Numbered from the stretch's first letter, positions 12,922 to 26,527 are shown. The stretch is 64,000 bases of DNA from Onchocerca volvulus (GCA_000499405.2 HG738138.1:24271097-24335096); one strand, 5' to 3'. Notes: generated from the letters alone by a model not told the origin. Program-made: numbers and translations.

Positions 12922-14423
12922 TTAATAATGAACGGAAGCAAAAATGACGACTATAATTGGTACCATATAAGTAACGTATAAATGAATATCCATCCTAGAA
13001 GCACTGTTACATCCATCAGTATCACATGACAATACACATCCAGAATAATGATAACCTTTGTATTTGAATTGACCGCAATGCGATATGCGTACGATTTCTG
13101 AAAATGAGCAAATAAAGATTAAATTATTTGCGATATGCTTGCGATAATTGCTGCATTTTTTTTTTTTTTTCCTAGCAACTAAATTAATCCATAATGTAAG
13201 TATACACTATTTTGATAAAACAGAAATAATTCTATCCTATAGAAAGAAATATTTTTTATTTTATAATGAATGGCATGGCATGTTAAATTCAAATTTAGCA
13301 AAATGGAATTATTGAAATGGAAGTTATTTTAATCTTTTAAATTACTTTCTTTCTTCTCTCTGAGATATTAATATATTAATGGAATATGAGAACTTGTGTA
13401 TAAAAAAGAAAGGAAATTATAAGTAAAGTCATCTTATGCATTTCAATATACCGTACTAAACTTCTTCTACCGTACTAAACTTCTACCGTACTAAATTTAT
13501 CTACCGTATCAAATTTATCAATTTGCTATATTGCCATATTCACCTGTATCTGCGGTAAAAGTACCCGAATCTAGGGCACAAGTTCGGATTATCATAGTTT
13601 GTGATTCGTCGTCTACTGTAAATTATCAGAAATTAACATAATAATCAATGATATGATGTAGATGAATGATATTAATAGCATTTACGTTAAACAATAAATT
13701 AAATTGCACGCAAATTTTTCATACTTATCAATAATCATTAATATTATCGAAAAATTTATAAATTTTCGATCAAAATACAAAGATCAAAGCTTTTTACGTG
13801 AAATTTTCATACTTATCAATTATTAATATTATTGGAAAACTTATTATAAATTCTCGATTCGTTCACGTTAGTCAAAATCTTTTTTCAAATTAATCTGTAA
13901 CAATAATAAAAGAGATGATATATCATCACATACATCGACGTCCATTGACTTTGATACAGTGATCAGCAGGAAATAAACCTTGGCTCTTTTTCTTGAAAGC
14001 CCAGCAAGGATAATGATAGTTGCTATCATCAATCGCAATGGATTCCTTTTGGAGAAATATCGTCGAATTGAATGTATCTTCGCAAGATGGATCCGACTTA
14101 TTAAATGAGAAACATACGAAACATCCGATACTGTCAACTTCTACAAAATGAAAAATTAGGTAATTGACAAAATTCGGTGATTTACAAATATTCCATATAT
14201 ATCGCAGATTTTTATCCAACTATTTGGCATTCAAAGAAAAGTTAGAAATAAAGATGAAATGAAAAAAAAAAAGAAAGATTGATCAAGAGAACTTAGGGTC
14301 AAAGGTTAAGTGTAAGAAGTTTTAGTTTTACTTACCTTGCATTATCAGCATCATAATAATAAAGAAGAATTGGCCGATCTTTCGTATCGGCTTATCCACT
14401 GAAGAATTTATACAAGGCGCCAT
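12922..14423 (-). CDS. Ly6/uPAR (quiver/sleepless-like) secreted GPI-type protein
   Basis: Four exons read on the minus strand: 14336-14423 (ATG at 14423), 13934-14140, 13544-13615, 12922-13097 (TAA). All junctions are GT-AG and in phase, giving 180 residues. The first exon gives a hydrophobic segment (FFFIIMMLIM) that can act as signal peptide, though it is preceded by a ~17-residue hydrophilic lead. The mature part has ten cysteines in Ly6 order: GCFVC, DPSC, YPCW, ADHC, RTCALDSG, SHCG, SGCVLSC and the terminal DGCN. The last 18 or so residues are hydrophobic (YMVPIIVVIFASV), typical of a GPI-attachment signal. Ly6 proteins of this branch act at the cell surface, often modulating channels or receptors; the actual partner is unknown. 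It is convergent with the reticulon gene. Confidence 0.85.
13449..13519. repeat. Minisatellite in an intron of the Ly6-like gene
   Basis: Four tandem units built on TACCGTACTAAACTTCT (TACCGTAC/T-C/AAA-TT), each 16-20 bp, with the last units drifting. They lie in the intron between exons 13544-13615 and 12922-13097. Confidence 0.8.
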
Positions 14424-15059
14424 ATACGCCTTACAGCAATCGGTTAAAAAAACTGATATTGGACGGCTATATTATCATCAATTGTTTGAAATTGAATAAT
14501 TTTATGAAGTAATTAATTGCCTTGGATGATTCATTACTGATAATTCATTCATTGATAACAAGGCACTGCCAATAATTGTCGTGATAATAATATTTATGAT
14601 GAGAGGATAGCTGATAACTCGGAATGAAATGCCGAGTAGTAGCCATCCCTCTCCCTTGCCTAAATTTCCATTATCAATGCAAAGTTGATCCTTATTTCAA
14701 AAAACATTAAAACAAAATTGATAATACTTTTGCTCAATTCTTTGAGATTTTTCACCAAAATGAATCACTGATCTGAAAATAAACTTGAAATAATAAATGA
14801 ATTTCAAGTTATTTCAACTTAACAGTAGCGCTAAAGAATCAGAAAATGCAGAAAATCACAAAAAAAAATCAATTGAAAAAAAAAAAGAATCAAAAAACAA
14901 TTTTCCACCTTATAAACTACTATAATACACTATCCCTTGATCATATCGAATAATCATTTTTAAATTTTTATATCCGATTAATCATTTTATCGTTTTTCTT
15001 GCTGATAACTGGAAAAATGCAAAGAAAACAAATCGTACATGAATCGTATCAGAAATAAT

Positions 15060-15480
15060 CGAAATATTTGATAGAATTTAGATATAATGAAATAATCAAA
15101 GAATTTTTTGTATGATAGAAAAATCGTGATATAACGAAACTTTTGACCTTTACGTTATAATTAACATATTGTAAATTTTTTGTTGTGTTATATGGTGTGA
15201 TATTGAGTAAACAAACACTTTTTGCACTATGTAAACATTGTTGTGAACAAATTTCCTTTGTGTTATAAATTGCTAGGATTAACATGTAATAAACAAACTT
15301 CCGCTATATGAAGAGTTAGGATTAATTAGAGATTTCATGGGAAAACAAAAAGAACGCAACGATTAGTCCATAAATCAAAGAGACTCTCGAAAGAAAAGAA
15401 AAAAAAAAAGAAAAGATTCCAGAAGCAATCCTTCAATTTAGAACAACGAAGAATAATCTAACGATAGATTATACTAGTAA
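15060..15480 (+). repeat. Dispersed repeat copy (same family as 60715-61060)
   Basis: Two blocks recur elsewhere in the window in the same order. The block at 15080-15122 (ATGAAATAATCAAAGAATT...GTATGATAGAAA) matches 60720-60745 and both arms at 37761 and 38412. The block at about 15163-15340 (ATTAACATATTGTAAATT, TAAACAAA, AGTTAGGATTAA) matches 60785-60880. The match is interrupted by indels, so the copies are old. No coding content was found. Confidence 0.65.
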
Positions 15481-16260
15481 TATTCTCCGATAATTGATTA
15501 TCTTATAATGTGCATAAAAAGTAAATCTTCCATTAATCATTAAATCTTTATCATAATTCTTTCATCTTTATCTAAGTATCGAAAAATTTTTACCTTTCAC
15601 GACAAATCCCCTAAAATATTCATTAATAGACTAATGAATCAAATTGCTTCATTTCAAATATTTGCTAACAAATTCTATCAATTCTTGGTTCATATTGGTT
15701 TTAATTTGATCCTACATAAATAATTAATTAGAAATAAAATTTTAGAAATAAAAAATATTAGAAATAAAATTTTCAAATTAACTGCAAAAATTAGGTATCA
15801 CTAAAAAGTTATACGAAAGTACCGATGAAATGAAATGTTTGATTGAGAAAAAGCTGCAGAAATAACGAATAATGGATGATATCAAAAATTGCTCATCTTA
15901 TCGGAAAACCAAAATATTTTTATGATATAAATACAATGAATTTCCTAATAATTTATATTATAAAAATATCTCAGAAAAATTAATCTAAATTCTAAAATAA
16001 AAATTTTCGGGTTTGATCACATGAAATCTCGAAATAACTATAAAAATTGTAAATCATCTTTCTAAATTCGCATTTTGAGATCATATGAATTATCAAAATA
16101 TTTTAAATATCTCAATTAAACTTTTTTTCTCTCAATTTCCGATTTGATGTGAAATGTTTGAAATATTATTGTAAGCCATCTTGTCATCAAATAACTAAAC
16201 TTCTAATCTCTGAACTTCTGTGTTGACATAAATTATCTAAATCATTGTAAGCATCTTCGA

Positions 16261-16429
16261 CTATATAAATGGTTGATATCAACTCAGTCTCAATTTCAAT
16301 TCGAGTTTGTCACAGTTTCAATCAAAGGTAGAAATCTATTAGTCCTCAACAAAATCTTCTCGAAGACTTCAAATCAACCCGACCAGTTTAATTAATCAAA
16401 AACTGGAGATTCAATTTTTGATTAATTGA
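16261..16429 (+). other. TATA-like site followed by a 15-bp-arm hairpin
   Basis: CTATATAAAT at 16261 is followed about 25 bases later by an initiator-like TCAGTCT, the spacing of a core promoter. At 16388-16402 and 16415-16429 two arms (TTAATTAATCAAAAA and TTTTTGATTAATTGA) form a near-perfect inverted repeat with a 12-base loop. The preceding GACCAGTTTAA recalls the leader of the LTR element at 38085, so this may be an LTR fragment. No gene follows. Confidence 0.3.
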
Positions 16430-18911
16430 ATCGATCGAATTGATCGGATTTGACTAATTCGAAAATTTCCCTACTATCTAAAAAAAAAAAAAAAAGAAAA
16501 AAACTTCAAACTATCGATCGCGCCATCGATATTCACCCATAAATTGTGTTAGAACGTAATTACGGCAATAAACTACCACATAACAAAGTTTTTGTCAGAA
16601 AAACAAGTTCGTCTATGCCAAATCACGAATATCTCCCAGACAACGAAATTTTCAGGACACATCTATTTCTGGCAAACTTGCTTGAAATGGATCAATTATT
16701 CACTGAAAAATAATAACGAATGAATGATAGTTGTTTTTTTTTTTCTGGATAAATTTTAGATATAGCCTCTGGGGAATATGAGATTCATCGACGATAATAA
16801 TATATGTTAATCTTTTAGGATATACTTTTTATTTTCTTTATTTTTAAACTAAAACTAAGATATGAAAGTGAAAAAAATCCTATTAATTTTTATCACATGA
16901 AAGAATTTTGAATTTTACTTTTTTTTATTTTTTGTTTTCTTTAAAAAAAAAAAAAAAAAAAAAAAAGGATTTAACAATGCAATTTTAACAGAATTCTCAG
17001 CTGAAATAATGGCTTATTTTCTATCTCATATTTATTTCAAATTTCGCTTATTATCAATATCAATGCTCTTATAAAATCTAATCTCAACCGCAGTATAGCA
17101 ATAGTAGTTGTAGTTTGTAAATCGTGAAAAGAAATCAAAAATAAGGGAATAATTAGTGTCACATTAAAAGTTTGGTTGAGAGAGAAAGAAAATTAAAACC
17201 TAGTATAAACTTACACATTTTAACAATATACTAATGAGTGAATCATATTTCGTTTACTTCTCACTTCTTACAATGAATTTTTTTTTTTTAAACTTTATCA
17301 TCATGCAAATATATGAGATAAATCGGGAATATATAAATGAAATTTACGAAGCAAGAAATCGAAATGCAATAAAAAAAAAAATGAAACAAAATAAAACATT
17401 AAATGACGTGAAAAAAGTATGTTTTTATGAAATTTATTATTAATGAAAAATGAAGGCGAGAAAGGAGAAAAAATGAGAAAAAATACATCGAAAAAATTTA
17501 ATTGATTCCATCGAACTTTTATTTTTCTTTAAACTATTTATAGTTGTCTTTAGTGTAAATGTGATAAAAATATCGAATTTCAAACATTACAAAAAAACTA
17601 AAACGACCAAAAATAGCACAAAGAGCCAAAAGCAAATAGCAAAAAATAAAAATAAAAAGTGCTTCTTCAGCGAGACTAAAATTTCCACATTTTCATACAA
17701 TAAAGAATCATTGATGAATGAGTTAATATTGATGAAATGCAATTGAAAAGAAGAGAAGAATTAAAAAGTAAAAAAAGAAATGAAGAAATGGAAATTGAAT
17801 CATTTCCTTGGGCGAGACCAACATTTAAAAAAAATGATAGATTCATAGAAAGCAACTGAGAATTTTTTAAATATAAAATTTCTCGTAAGTGAGAGAAAAA
17901 AACTATTATTGATAAATAAAAGGAAATATGGGAATTTTATAAAAGTTTCGTTCTTATACATTCTTCAAATTAATTATTCTAAAAAAAGAAGAAAAATGAA
18001 TTAACACTATTTGAAGATGAAAATAGAAAATAATATCAGTAATTGTGATATTTTAGATTAATGATCGAATATTTAGAAGAAGAACAAAACAGACAACAAT
18101 GTAACTTCATCCAATAACAATGAAAAAAAATGACAATGTAGAAATCTGTTTGACAGATTATTCAACAAATGTTTTGTTTTTTCCTTTTTAAAAATTTTCA
18201 AAAACCAAAAGAATGAAAGGCTCTCGAAGATCAATTAGCTAATCAACTTTATGCATCTAGCAAAATCTTTTTAATTAGCTAAAAAAGTTGAACAATTAAT
18301 GAATATTATCTTGTTTTCCACCTAAACGTAAAAAGATTATCCTTCAAAATATTATCCCCATAGCACAGCATTACAAACAGCGATTATAACCGATCTAATG
18401 AAATTGTTAGATAATTTAATTCATCAACAAAGACAATGAATCCTATTTAAAAAAAAAAAAATTCTTCCATTTCCAGAAAATATTTTAAAAATAAACATCT
18501 TTTAGCAATTTCGGAAAGATTATCATAGCAAATGATTTTTCGGAAAATAAAAGGAAACCGGAAGAAATAAAATACAATTTTCTAGTTTTCATGAATTTAT
18601 TTATACATTGAAATAAAGTAAATAAAACTGTTGTATCATATATTATGTATATATATTTGCATTTTAATTTAAATAGTCCTTTAAGTAAATTAGTATTGCA
18701 AAGAATAGCTCATTATTGCAAAGAATGTATATTTGATTGTCAAAGGAAAAGAAGCATTAGGCTTGAAAGTTTTACATCAATTTAACATAATTAAGTTACA
18801 TCCATAAAATGATAATTCATTCATTCATTTGAGTGATATCATTATGGTAACAATCATATGATGTGAAAGACATGATTAAACTAATATTACATCAAATGAT
18901 AATAACTATCT

Positions 18912-19150
18912 ATATAAAGAAAAATGTAAATGTTCGTTGTGGCTTTTGACACAATGTTTCAAGTTCTTCAACGATTGATTTGAAATTTGAAAACGACGTT
19001 GCATTTGAATAGGCACGTGTTTTTATATAGATACATCTACTTTTTTCTTACCTGTCACGCGTATGTCTGTTAAAAGTAAGTGTGTGGACATTTTTATTTA
19101 TATAGACTAGCTATATGCCACACGGAACGTGGCCCGGTGCAATTAGTTCG
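18912..19150. mobile_element. Possible short non-autonomous transposon remnant
   Basis: The segment opens with TATATAAAGAAAAATGTAAA plus TGTTCGTTGTG and closes with TATATAGACTAGCTATATGC followed by GC-rich CCACACGGAACGTGGCCCGG. Starts and ends of this style are seen in Helitron- or Penelope-type remnants of many invertebrates. The GC-rich tail stands out sharply from the AT background. No protein is encoded. The class assignment is a guess. Confidence 0.3.
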
Positions 19151-20864
19151 GAATATTTTATGAAATCACCGAATCTTATGATATTCATTATTGATGATAT
19201 GAACATTATACGATGTCGGATATTATTTATTTGGCAATAAAGCAGAATATTTATTAGAAAAATCTAAATAAACCAAAAAGACATAGTAGCCAAGTCAAGA
19301 GATTCTGATATGTCATTTATCAGAATATAATGAGCAGATGATTTAAACGTAAAAATCCAATTGCATTCCGATTGTAAATTCCAAATTATCAGATGTTCGT
19401 GAGCTACAAACAGACAACAACAATTTGTTATGAAGAAATGATAACAGAATTGTATTTCAAAAAAAAAAAAAAAAAGCTCAAAATTGTTTATAATTTCGTA
19501 TTTCAATGATGAAAATAAAGAAATGTTATCTTTTGATCGTCATCATTAGGATGAAAATAGAGAAGCGGAAGTTTGTAAGCTGTGAAAGATTAGTAAAAAT
19601 GAATGAATGAAATGGAGAAGGAAAATGGAAAAAGAAAAGGGAAGTAGGCACTTGTTAAAATGATACATGATACCTATCGAAGAAATGCATGATACCTTTC
19701 GAACAGAAAATAGAATACCTGTTGAAGATATGCATAATATCGTCAAAAGTTATGCTTAAAATAAAAATTGAATTTCTTCTTTCTCTCTCTCTCTCTCTCT
19801 CTTTTATTTTCATTCTTTTACTTCCAATAAAATTCCTGTCAACTAAAAAGGTCTCATTAACTAGAAGGACGTTTAGAGATGTTTACTCTTGGTCTTATTC
19901 TTTTAACAAGCCAATGAACTCTAGTCATTTGCAAAAATAATGAAATCCAACTATAGTTGGAACAAATCGATTCAGAAAAGCAGCAACAACTGCAGTAATA
20001 GTTGCAGTATTAGTAATAATAATTTAAATTCAAAAGACGTCATTTGTCATCGACTTCACACACATCGTTGCATCATATCTATTCTCATTTTCATCTCTTT
20101 TTTTTGCAGCATTTAATCATATTTACGTTATATATATATATTTTTTTTGACAAAACAACAACTCATAATATTATTCCTCTTCTTTCTACAAATCTTCATT
20201 TGCACGTCTATTTGAGAAAATCAAGAATATTACTATGTCTCAATTCATTCTTAAAGAAGTAACATCAAAGATTCTTGAAATTCTCAACAAAATTTCACTT
20301 TAAATGGATAAAATAAATGAATTTCATCTATCAAGAGAATACAGAATTACTTTCACATCACTAGAATGCTAAATCAGATTAGCAACGAGAAGATTCTTCA
20401 GAGTCAAATAAATGCTTGAAAACTGAATAAAAAAGCTCATTTATTTCCAATTGCAATTGCTGATCATTCTTTTTTACACTTCATTTCTTCAGTCAAACAA
20501 ATTCAGTGACCAATCATAAACATAAAACATAAATTCATTTACCCTTCGAAAAATTTCTTTTATCGGACAAATGAATTCTATAATTATGATCGTCTAGTTC
20601 ATTCAAAACCCATTATTAAAATAATCTTAAACATTTGTGGAACTACGCTCGATACCTAATTAAAATTCTCCTGAGTGTATTGTGCCTATTTATGATTTTC
20701 CAGTAACTCGTCACTATTCCTCAATTAATTCAAAATCGGAAGGCAAAACTCATATATGTTCTCCTTTGTTTATAGTTATGCTTGATTCCCAGCAAAAAAT
20801 TATGAAGTGCCTTATTAAATAAGTGAATGTAATGAATGATTAATAAATGAATCATTAATCCTTA

Positions 20865-23800
20865 TCATATATCACTTTCTCCAATTTCATCATTGCTCCA
20901 ACTTGACTGTGTTCGGAAAGCATTTGTATCTGGTAGATGATCATTCCGATAAGTTTCTACGTATTTACTTCCTCTCTGAGCAGATTTTTCCAATCCAGAA
21001 AATGGCTCAACATCTGTTTTTTGCTCCTTATCTTCCCATTTCTTATGCGTTTCCTCCATTAGGTCACTGATATTCTCGTTATTCTTGACAGCAAGATCTT
21101 CAATGCTATCCTCATTTTGCATTGCACTCTGTAATTCAAAATAAAGAATAAATAAAGCATAGAAAAGACTATCACATGAATATTTAAAAACAGGACTTGG
21201 TATGCACTAGTTAAATCAAAAGATTAAAACGATTTCATGGATAAACGGAAATAACATCAAAGAAAGTGCCTATCATTTGCTTCTTTTCTTTTCATTATCA
21301 TTATTTCCATTAAACAAACGGAAAAGACTTCACTTTCAGTAAATCCGAATCGTCTTTGTCGGACTCTTTTTGTAATTCTTTCTCACTTTCTTGCTCACTT
21401 TCACCATTCAAATCCAATCCGGAAATATGGGGAATGATGATTTCATTTGTTACGATCCAACCGCTTAATTCACCTGCATAATTCCCATTTTTAATTGAAA
21501 TTAAAAAATATGTAGATAAGGAAGAAAGGAATCCAAAAACAGACACCACAAGAATTTTGTTTTAGCGATACTAGTCAATGGACATGACATACTATTTTAT
21601 AAAGAACACCTAAAAAAAAAAAAAAAAACAACAACCTGAACAAGAAACGTGGGATGGCCCTGCATTCTTTGGGCAATTTTCTGCTTCTGATATTATCTAT
21701 AAATCATTTCATGAAGCGTTAGCCATCAGTAGAGAGAAATAGAAAAAACAATTACAAATTTACCTTCAAATCAAGCTCAGTGGGTCTCGGTGGTTCCACC
21801 ATGTAGCATAAATCAGTTGGAGAAATCCACGAAAATCCATGTTTTCTTCGGGATTCAAATAATGAAGACCTGTTAAGACCGCAACCGAGAGAACCTAGCA
21901 TTGACATCGTACTCATTTGACTGTCAGTCAGTCCGCCAATAAGTCTTTGTCTTAATGGTTCATGAATGGATGCATCCCATGGCATAAGCCTGAAAATCAA
22001 TCTTTTTCAATTATCTCTTAATTTAACTGAAATAACCATTAAATACGGCACACTAAATCTAGAGTAACGGATATCCGAGTTAAATAAAAAAGTAAATATG
22101 ATTGATAGTGAGATAAGTCACCAAAAAGATATAAAAAAAGTTTTATTAACTAACTTTGTTCAATTTGACGAATTAATTATAATAAGATTTTCAAAAATTC
22201 GAAATACAAGTCTCCCAACATTACTAAAGAAACAATGTGTAACACCTACTTAATGGCATTTGCATCGTCCACATCAACAGGGTCGTATATAACAGATCGA
22301 CTTTTTCTACAAAACTTTATTCATGTCATATAAATGAAAAGAAAGCTCTATGTTGTACTAGAAATTATAGTGTATTAGGATGTAAAATTAGGTCTTTCCA
22401 CTCCAAAAATTCACGATAAAAAAATCATATCTTTGTATTTCAAACCAGATCGTTCTTCATAAACAATAATATAGTTTGAGGATGCAAAAATCTAAGACCT
22501 AATTCTCCAAAGAAAAACAAAATCCTATTACTTATGAACTTTTTAAAAAAAGTTTTGCTTACTTAATAAGTTCGCTGGCTCGTATTCGGTATAATTCTCT
22601 ATTATCGCAAAGTAACGCTGCTGCTTCAGCATTAGCGCATGTCGCTGGATTTGAATCAAATGTGAAAAATGTTCTCTGAAGAAAAAAAAAAAAAAAGACA
22701 GATTTATTCATTAAAACATTTGTTTGTTTCTATATTCTCATAGCAATTAATGCATCGCAAACAACATAATTTAAGATAAAAATTACCATAAAATCTCGAT
22801 TATAATCCTATTTTATAATAGTTTCTTCCAAGTATTTTGCAAATAAGATTATTATGCCATCTTCTTAACTTGAATCTTTCTCCAGAAGAAAATTAAAATC
22901 AAAAAAGATGTAATATATACTTGTACAATAAGCAAAATGTGATAGATATGATGCTGATCCGATTTCCAGCCATCAGCAAAATATTTTTTCAAATCCAGCT
23001 CTCGCGTAGCTGGGTTAACATGTGGATGGAATACGTCCAAATCAAAAACTACTTTCTGCAAAAACAAAAACCTCAAATATTAATTATAGTTCTGTATCCT
23101 ATGAACCATAAATTTCAGAACTTCAATGATGGTTTCACTTGGTACAAAAAACCTTCTGAATTCAATAATGAATGTTTCACTAACATATTTATCCATAATA
23201 TATTACAGATATTGACTTTTGGTTGATAAAGAATAATACATTTTGAGATAAAAAGCCATTCCAGGCTTATATAACAGAATAGTCTGTAATATATAACGGA
23301 ATACCGGTAACTCCGTAGATGGGAAATCCATAGGAAGATGCAAAGTAAAGCGAAAAACAGCACCAGCATATACACCTTGACGAATAAACAACAAACCGAA
23401 CCATTCTAAAACAAGATAAATTGCTGTTAAATAAATTGAACATTCAAATACCTAAATTCGAAATTGAAATCCCAATATTGTCATTCATATATTTGCTTCT
23501 GTAAATGCTGAAGTATAAAAGATAAAAATAGCAATGGCAAAATAAATTTTATTAATACAACATAAACCGAAATCTTTCATAAAATTTAAACAACGAAAAT
23601 TAAGAACTTATTGTTAGATTGTTAATGTTGCAATTTATGAGGTTAGTTTATATACAAAAAGGCTTTTTTTTTATTTCGTTCGTATTGTTTATTGGTATTA
23701 TAAAATGAAATATTAATGCCATATTTCGCCAGAAATATGCAAGAATTTAAACAACGATGTAAAAAGAAATAATATACTGAATTTACCGAATTTATTTCGA

Positions 23801-24090
23801 GCACTTGGCACTGTATATAAACCATCTATTGGATCTCGGCAAATTAACGCACTGAAATAAATATAAATCATAAAATTAATATTTATTTTCCATAAATGTA
23901 ATATTAATAATAATGCACACATGAATAATGCTACAGGAACTTACTATTCGGACATGATAATATGTTCGGTAATCAGCTCCGGAGACAATTGAAGCGGCTC
24001 TCCTGGTGCCATCTCGACAGCAATCTCAACACCTTCAGTGTCCCCGAAGCTATTTCCTGATGAATGGAACAAACTATTCTTACGTTTCAT
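20865..24090 (-). CDS. aktip: AKTIP/FTS-like UBC-fold protein (inactive E2 variant)
   Basis: AKTIP (fused toes) is an E2-like protein without the catalytic cysteine; in animals it joins Hook and FHIP proteins in the FHF complex that links cargo to dynein. Ten exons join in phase on the minus strand: 23945-24090, 23787-23851, 23305-23405, 22921-23055, 22563-22675, 22250-22306, 21764-21989, 21636-21696, 21334-21473, 20865-21128, total 1308 nt (435 residues). The UBC core is evident: YTVPSARNKFEWFGLLFIRQ, GAVFRFTLHLPMDFPSTELP, then FDLDVFHPHVNPATRELDLK and GWKSDQHHIYHILLIVQ. Where an active E2 has its cysteine after the HPN-like motif, this sequence has none, as in AKTIP. LMPWDASIHEPLR matches the family's C-terminal WNPSVH region. 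The extra ~150-residue acidic tail (ESEQESEKELQKESDKDDSD) is longer than in vertebrates. The ATG at 24090 is the first in frame with the core. Confidence 0.9.
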
Positions 24091-24981
24091 ACGAATCTCG
24101 TGAGGAAGATTCCTTATCGATGAAATATTTCAACTGCCACGGTTTGCAACCATTTTATCGTTAATGAATACAACGATCAACACTCCTGAACAATGTATAT
24201 AATTGGTTAATTACTAAATTAAAAGGGTTACTCAATAAAGATACAATGAAATATGACATATCCGGACAACATTCTCAGTGCGTATTGAAGAATCACGCCT
24301 GGATAAAGATGAATAAACAGAGAGAGCAAATGAATCAATCAATGATTCTTATCTATTTCCTTGGTTAGAGTTAGAATGCATGGGAAGTACCAATCACCGT
24401 TTATTAAAGCACTGTAAAAAGCAAAATTCCACAAAATTCCTGATCCTCTTTTATGCGACCAGCAATTGAACATTTAGTTCAGATATAATGACATTTACTA
24501 CAACAATGATTTGCTGTAGCACAAAATCACTCAAGGACTGCTTATAGGCTAGCATGTAAAGTATATTGTTGCTAATAACCGATAAAAGATCTTTTTATTT
24601 TATCAAAACTTTTTTACATGACACAATAATACGTATCACATTTAAATGGAAAAAATACTACCAGTGTGACTCAATCGCAGATTATCAAAGAAATAGAAAA
24701 CAATTGAATCATTTCAACTTTTACATATAGCATATAGATGATATCTTAAAGAATATGAATTATAAAATGCAAACTCCACCGATAATCCTATTTAAAACTA
24801 GCAGTAATTGGACATCAAAATTTCTCTGTATTAAGTAACTAAAGACTCTAGAAAAAGATCTAAAAGCTAATACCTTTTCGGAATACTAAAATCACTTCAT
24901 TCTCTTTTCACAAAACAATACAAGTATAATCTCAGTGATTTAGTAATAGAATATATAGAGTTACAGCAAGAAATACGAATA
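24091..24981. other. Gap between two minus-strand genes
   Basis: About 890 bp between the stop of the mitochondrial-like gene and the AKTIP start. Both run on the minus strand, so an operon with the 26527 gene first is possible, but the gap is long and I see no decisive processing signal. It should hold the 3'UTR of one gene and the 5' region of the other. Confidence 0.5.
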
Positions 24982-26527
24982 TTAACTTCGGCCTGGAGGA
25001 ACGTATCCGGCATAAATACCCACTGGCTTCTGTGCAAGTAATGTCGGAAGATTTAGAAGGACTGATATGATTGGTACTACCATCAATATTTTTCCAATCT
25101 TGGCAAGAAGAGCAGACAAAGGTAGCGCATTTTCGGGTGCCATACCTTTCAGTTCAGTATTAATCTGAAAAAGTCATTTATTTGCACAATTCAATTCAAA
25201 AAAGGAAAAAAATAAAAGGGGAAAGTTAAAAAAGTTTTAGGCAATAACTTTATCGTTAGATTCACCTCACGACCAGGAAGTTATACAGGTAATCGAGAGA
25301 ACCGAAACCAGAACAAATGATATATTAGCTCCAGCTCATTTCGAATTGCAATAAAAAGGCTATTTCGTAAAACAACTGTGAAAGAACTTCGTTTGATATA
25401 ATTGAAATGAGTAAAAACTGAGTTGTATTTTCATAAATAGCAATTTTTTCAAATTACTATGCACATCTAATTCCCAAGAAAAAAAAAACATAAAGTAGAA
25501 AGAAAGAATACTGATTATATACTTATTTTAGAGCTAGGATATTTAAGAGTTTCATGCGATAGGAAATAAAATTCCTTTTTTGCATATAAGAATGTTGCCA
25601 GTATATTCATATATCCGAACTCTCACTACTCAGCAGAAAAAGTTTAATATTTAAGATGATTTACAATGGACAGATTAACTTACAAAAAACTGTTGAGATA
25701 TTTCATGCAAACCTGGTCTATAAAGACCATATTTACCCATCACAAGTTTGCCCACTTTCGTCCCTTCCGGTAATTTTGGCAACAAACGCGCTCCTACCTG
25801 AAAAGCAGCCATTCTAAAGAATTGATTTATATGCGAGAAAATAATAGAAAACTGTAAACTGCAGTTCCAGAACAATCAAAAAGTGATGATAATTTAAATC
25901 TATCAAATCATACGACTGAATATCGAAAAAAATTTCAAGATTAGTTAAACAGCAAAATATGGACATAATACATTCTATTAGAATACATAGTTTCTACTTT
26001 TAAAACAATAATAAATTAAAACTAACGCCAAGCTGCCATTCGGTATGAACCATCGGATTCCATTCAAGAACCGGAGGTGGCTTCTTTCCTGAAATTTCAC
26101 CGCCAGCAGCTCCTCCACTGACGATTTTTTCAGGAACAGCAGAAGCTTTAGTACTGGTATGTAATGAGCCAACTTGCTGACATTCTTGTTCGCTGAGACC
26201 GACACTCCATTTTACATTGGCTACATCACATTCTCGAACTATTTTAGTCGGTGTACTGATTGCTTGCGATAATCCAACCTCAAATAAATTGTTTTTATAT
26301 GACATTAACATCATGTATTGGAAATGAATACTTACATGTTAGAATTTTCCTCCTTTTAACGCTTTCTCCGGACAAATTTTATCTATTATTGATGAAACAA
26401 TCTGATAAATCCAATCCCATCAATAAATGAATATTTGTAAAGAGCAAAATATATTTACTTCGGGTACCGCAGATTCAGCCACTGGAAGCAAACGATTTGC
26501 GAAAGCGGAAAAGCGGAAATGCACCAT
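24982..26527 (-). CDS. Unrecognised protein, predicted mitochondrial, single-pass membrane
   Basis: Four minus-strand exons, all phase 0 with GT-AG sites: 26459-26527 (ATG), 26027-26278, 25684-25797, 24982-25164 (TAA), giving 205 residues. The N-terminus MVHFRFSAFANRLLPVAE is basic and amphipathic without acidic residues for the first 17 positions, like a mitochondrial presequence, and LHTSTKAS further in resembles a processing region. A Gly/Ala hinge (SGGAAGG) leads to conserved-looking PPPVLEWNPMVHTEWQLG and RLLPKLPEGTKVGKLVMGKY. One hydrophobic helix (ILMVVPIISVLLNLPTLLA, about residues 172-190) lies near the C-terminus, which ends GIYAGYVPPGRS. The coding model is strong; I do not recognise the family. 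The first exon is divergent from the YL1 gene, 1.3 kb away. Confidence 0.75.

Larger units (their letters stand above)
14424..20864. other. Long gene-free stretch with repeat remnants
   Basis: No open frame here has splice-site support or recognisable protein content; the listed short frames are A/T-driven. Visible structure: a dispersed-repeat copy at 15060-15480, a TATA-like site with downstream hairpin at 16261-16429, a possible transposon remnant at 18912-19150, and a TC dinucleotide run at 19783-19802. The right part is the 3' flank of the AKTIP gene. Confidence 0.6.

Noticed and set aside
13868..14137. 89-residue minus-strand frame
   Set aside because: It is a shifted frame over the second Ly6 exon; the cysteine-rich frame is the coding one.
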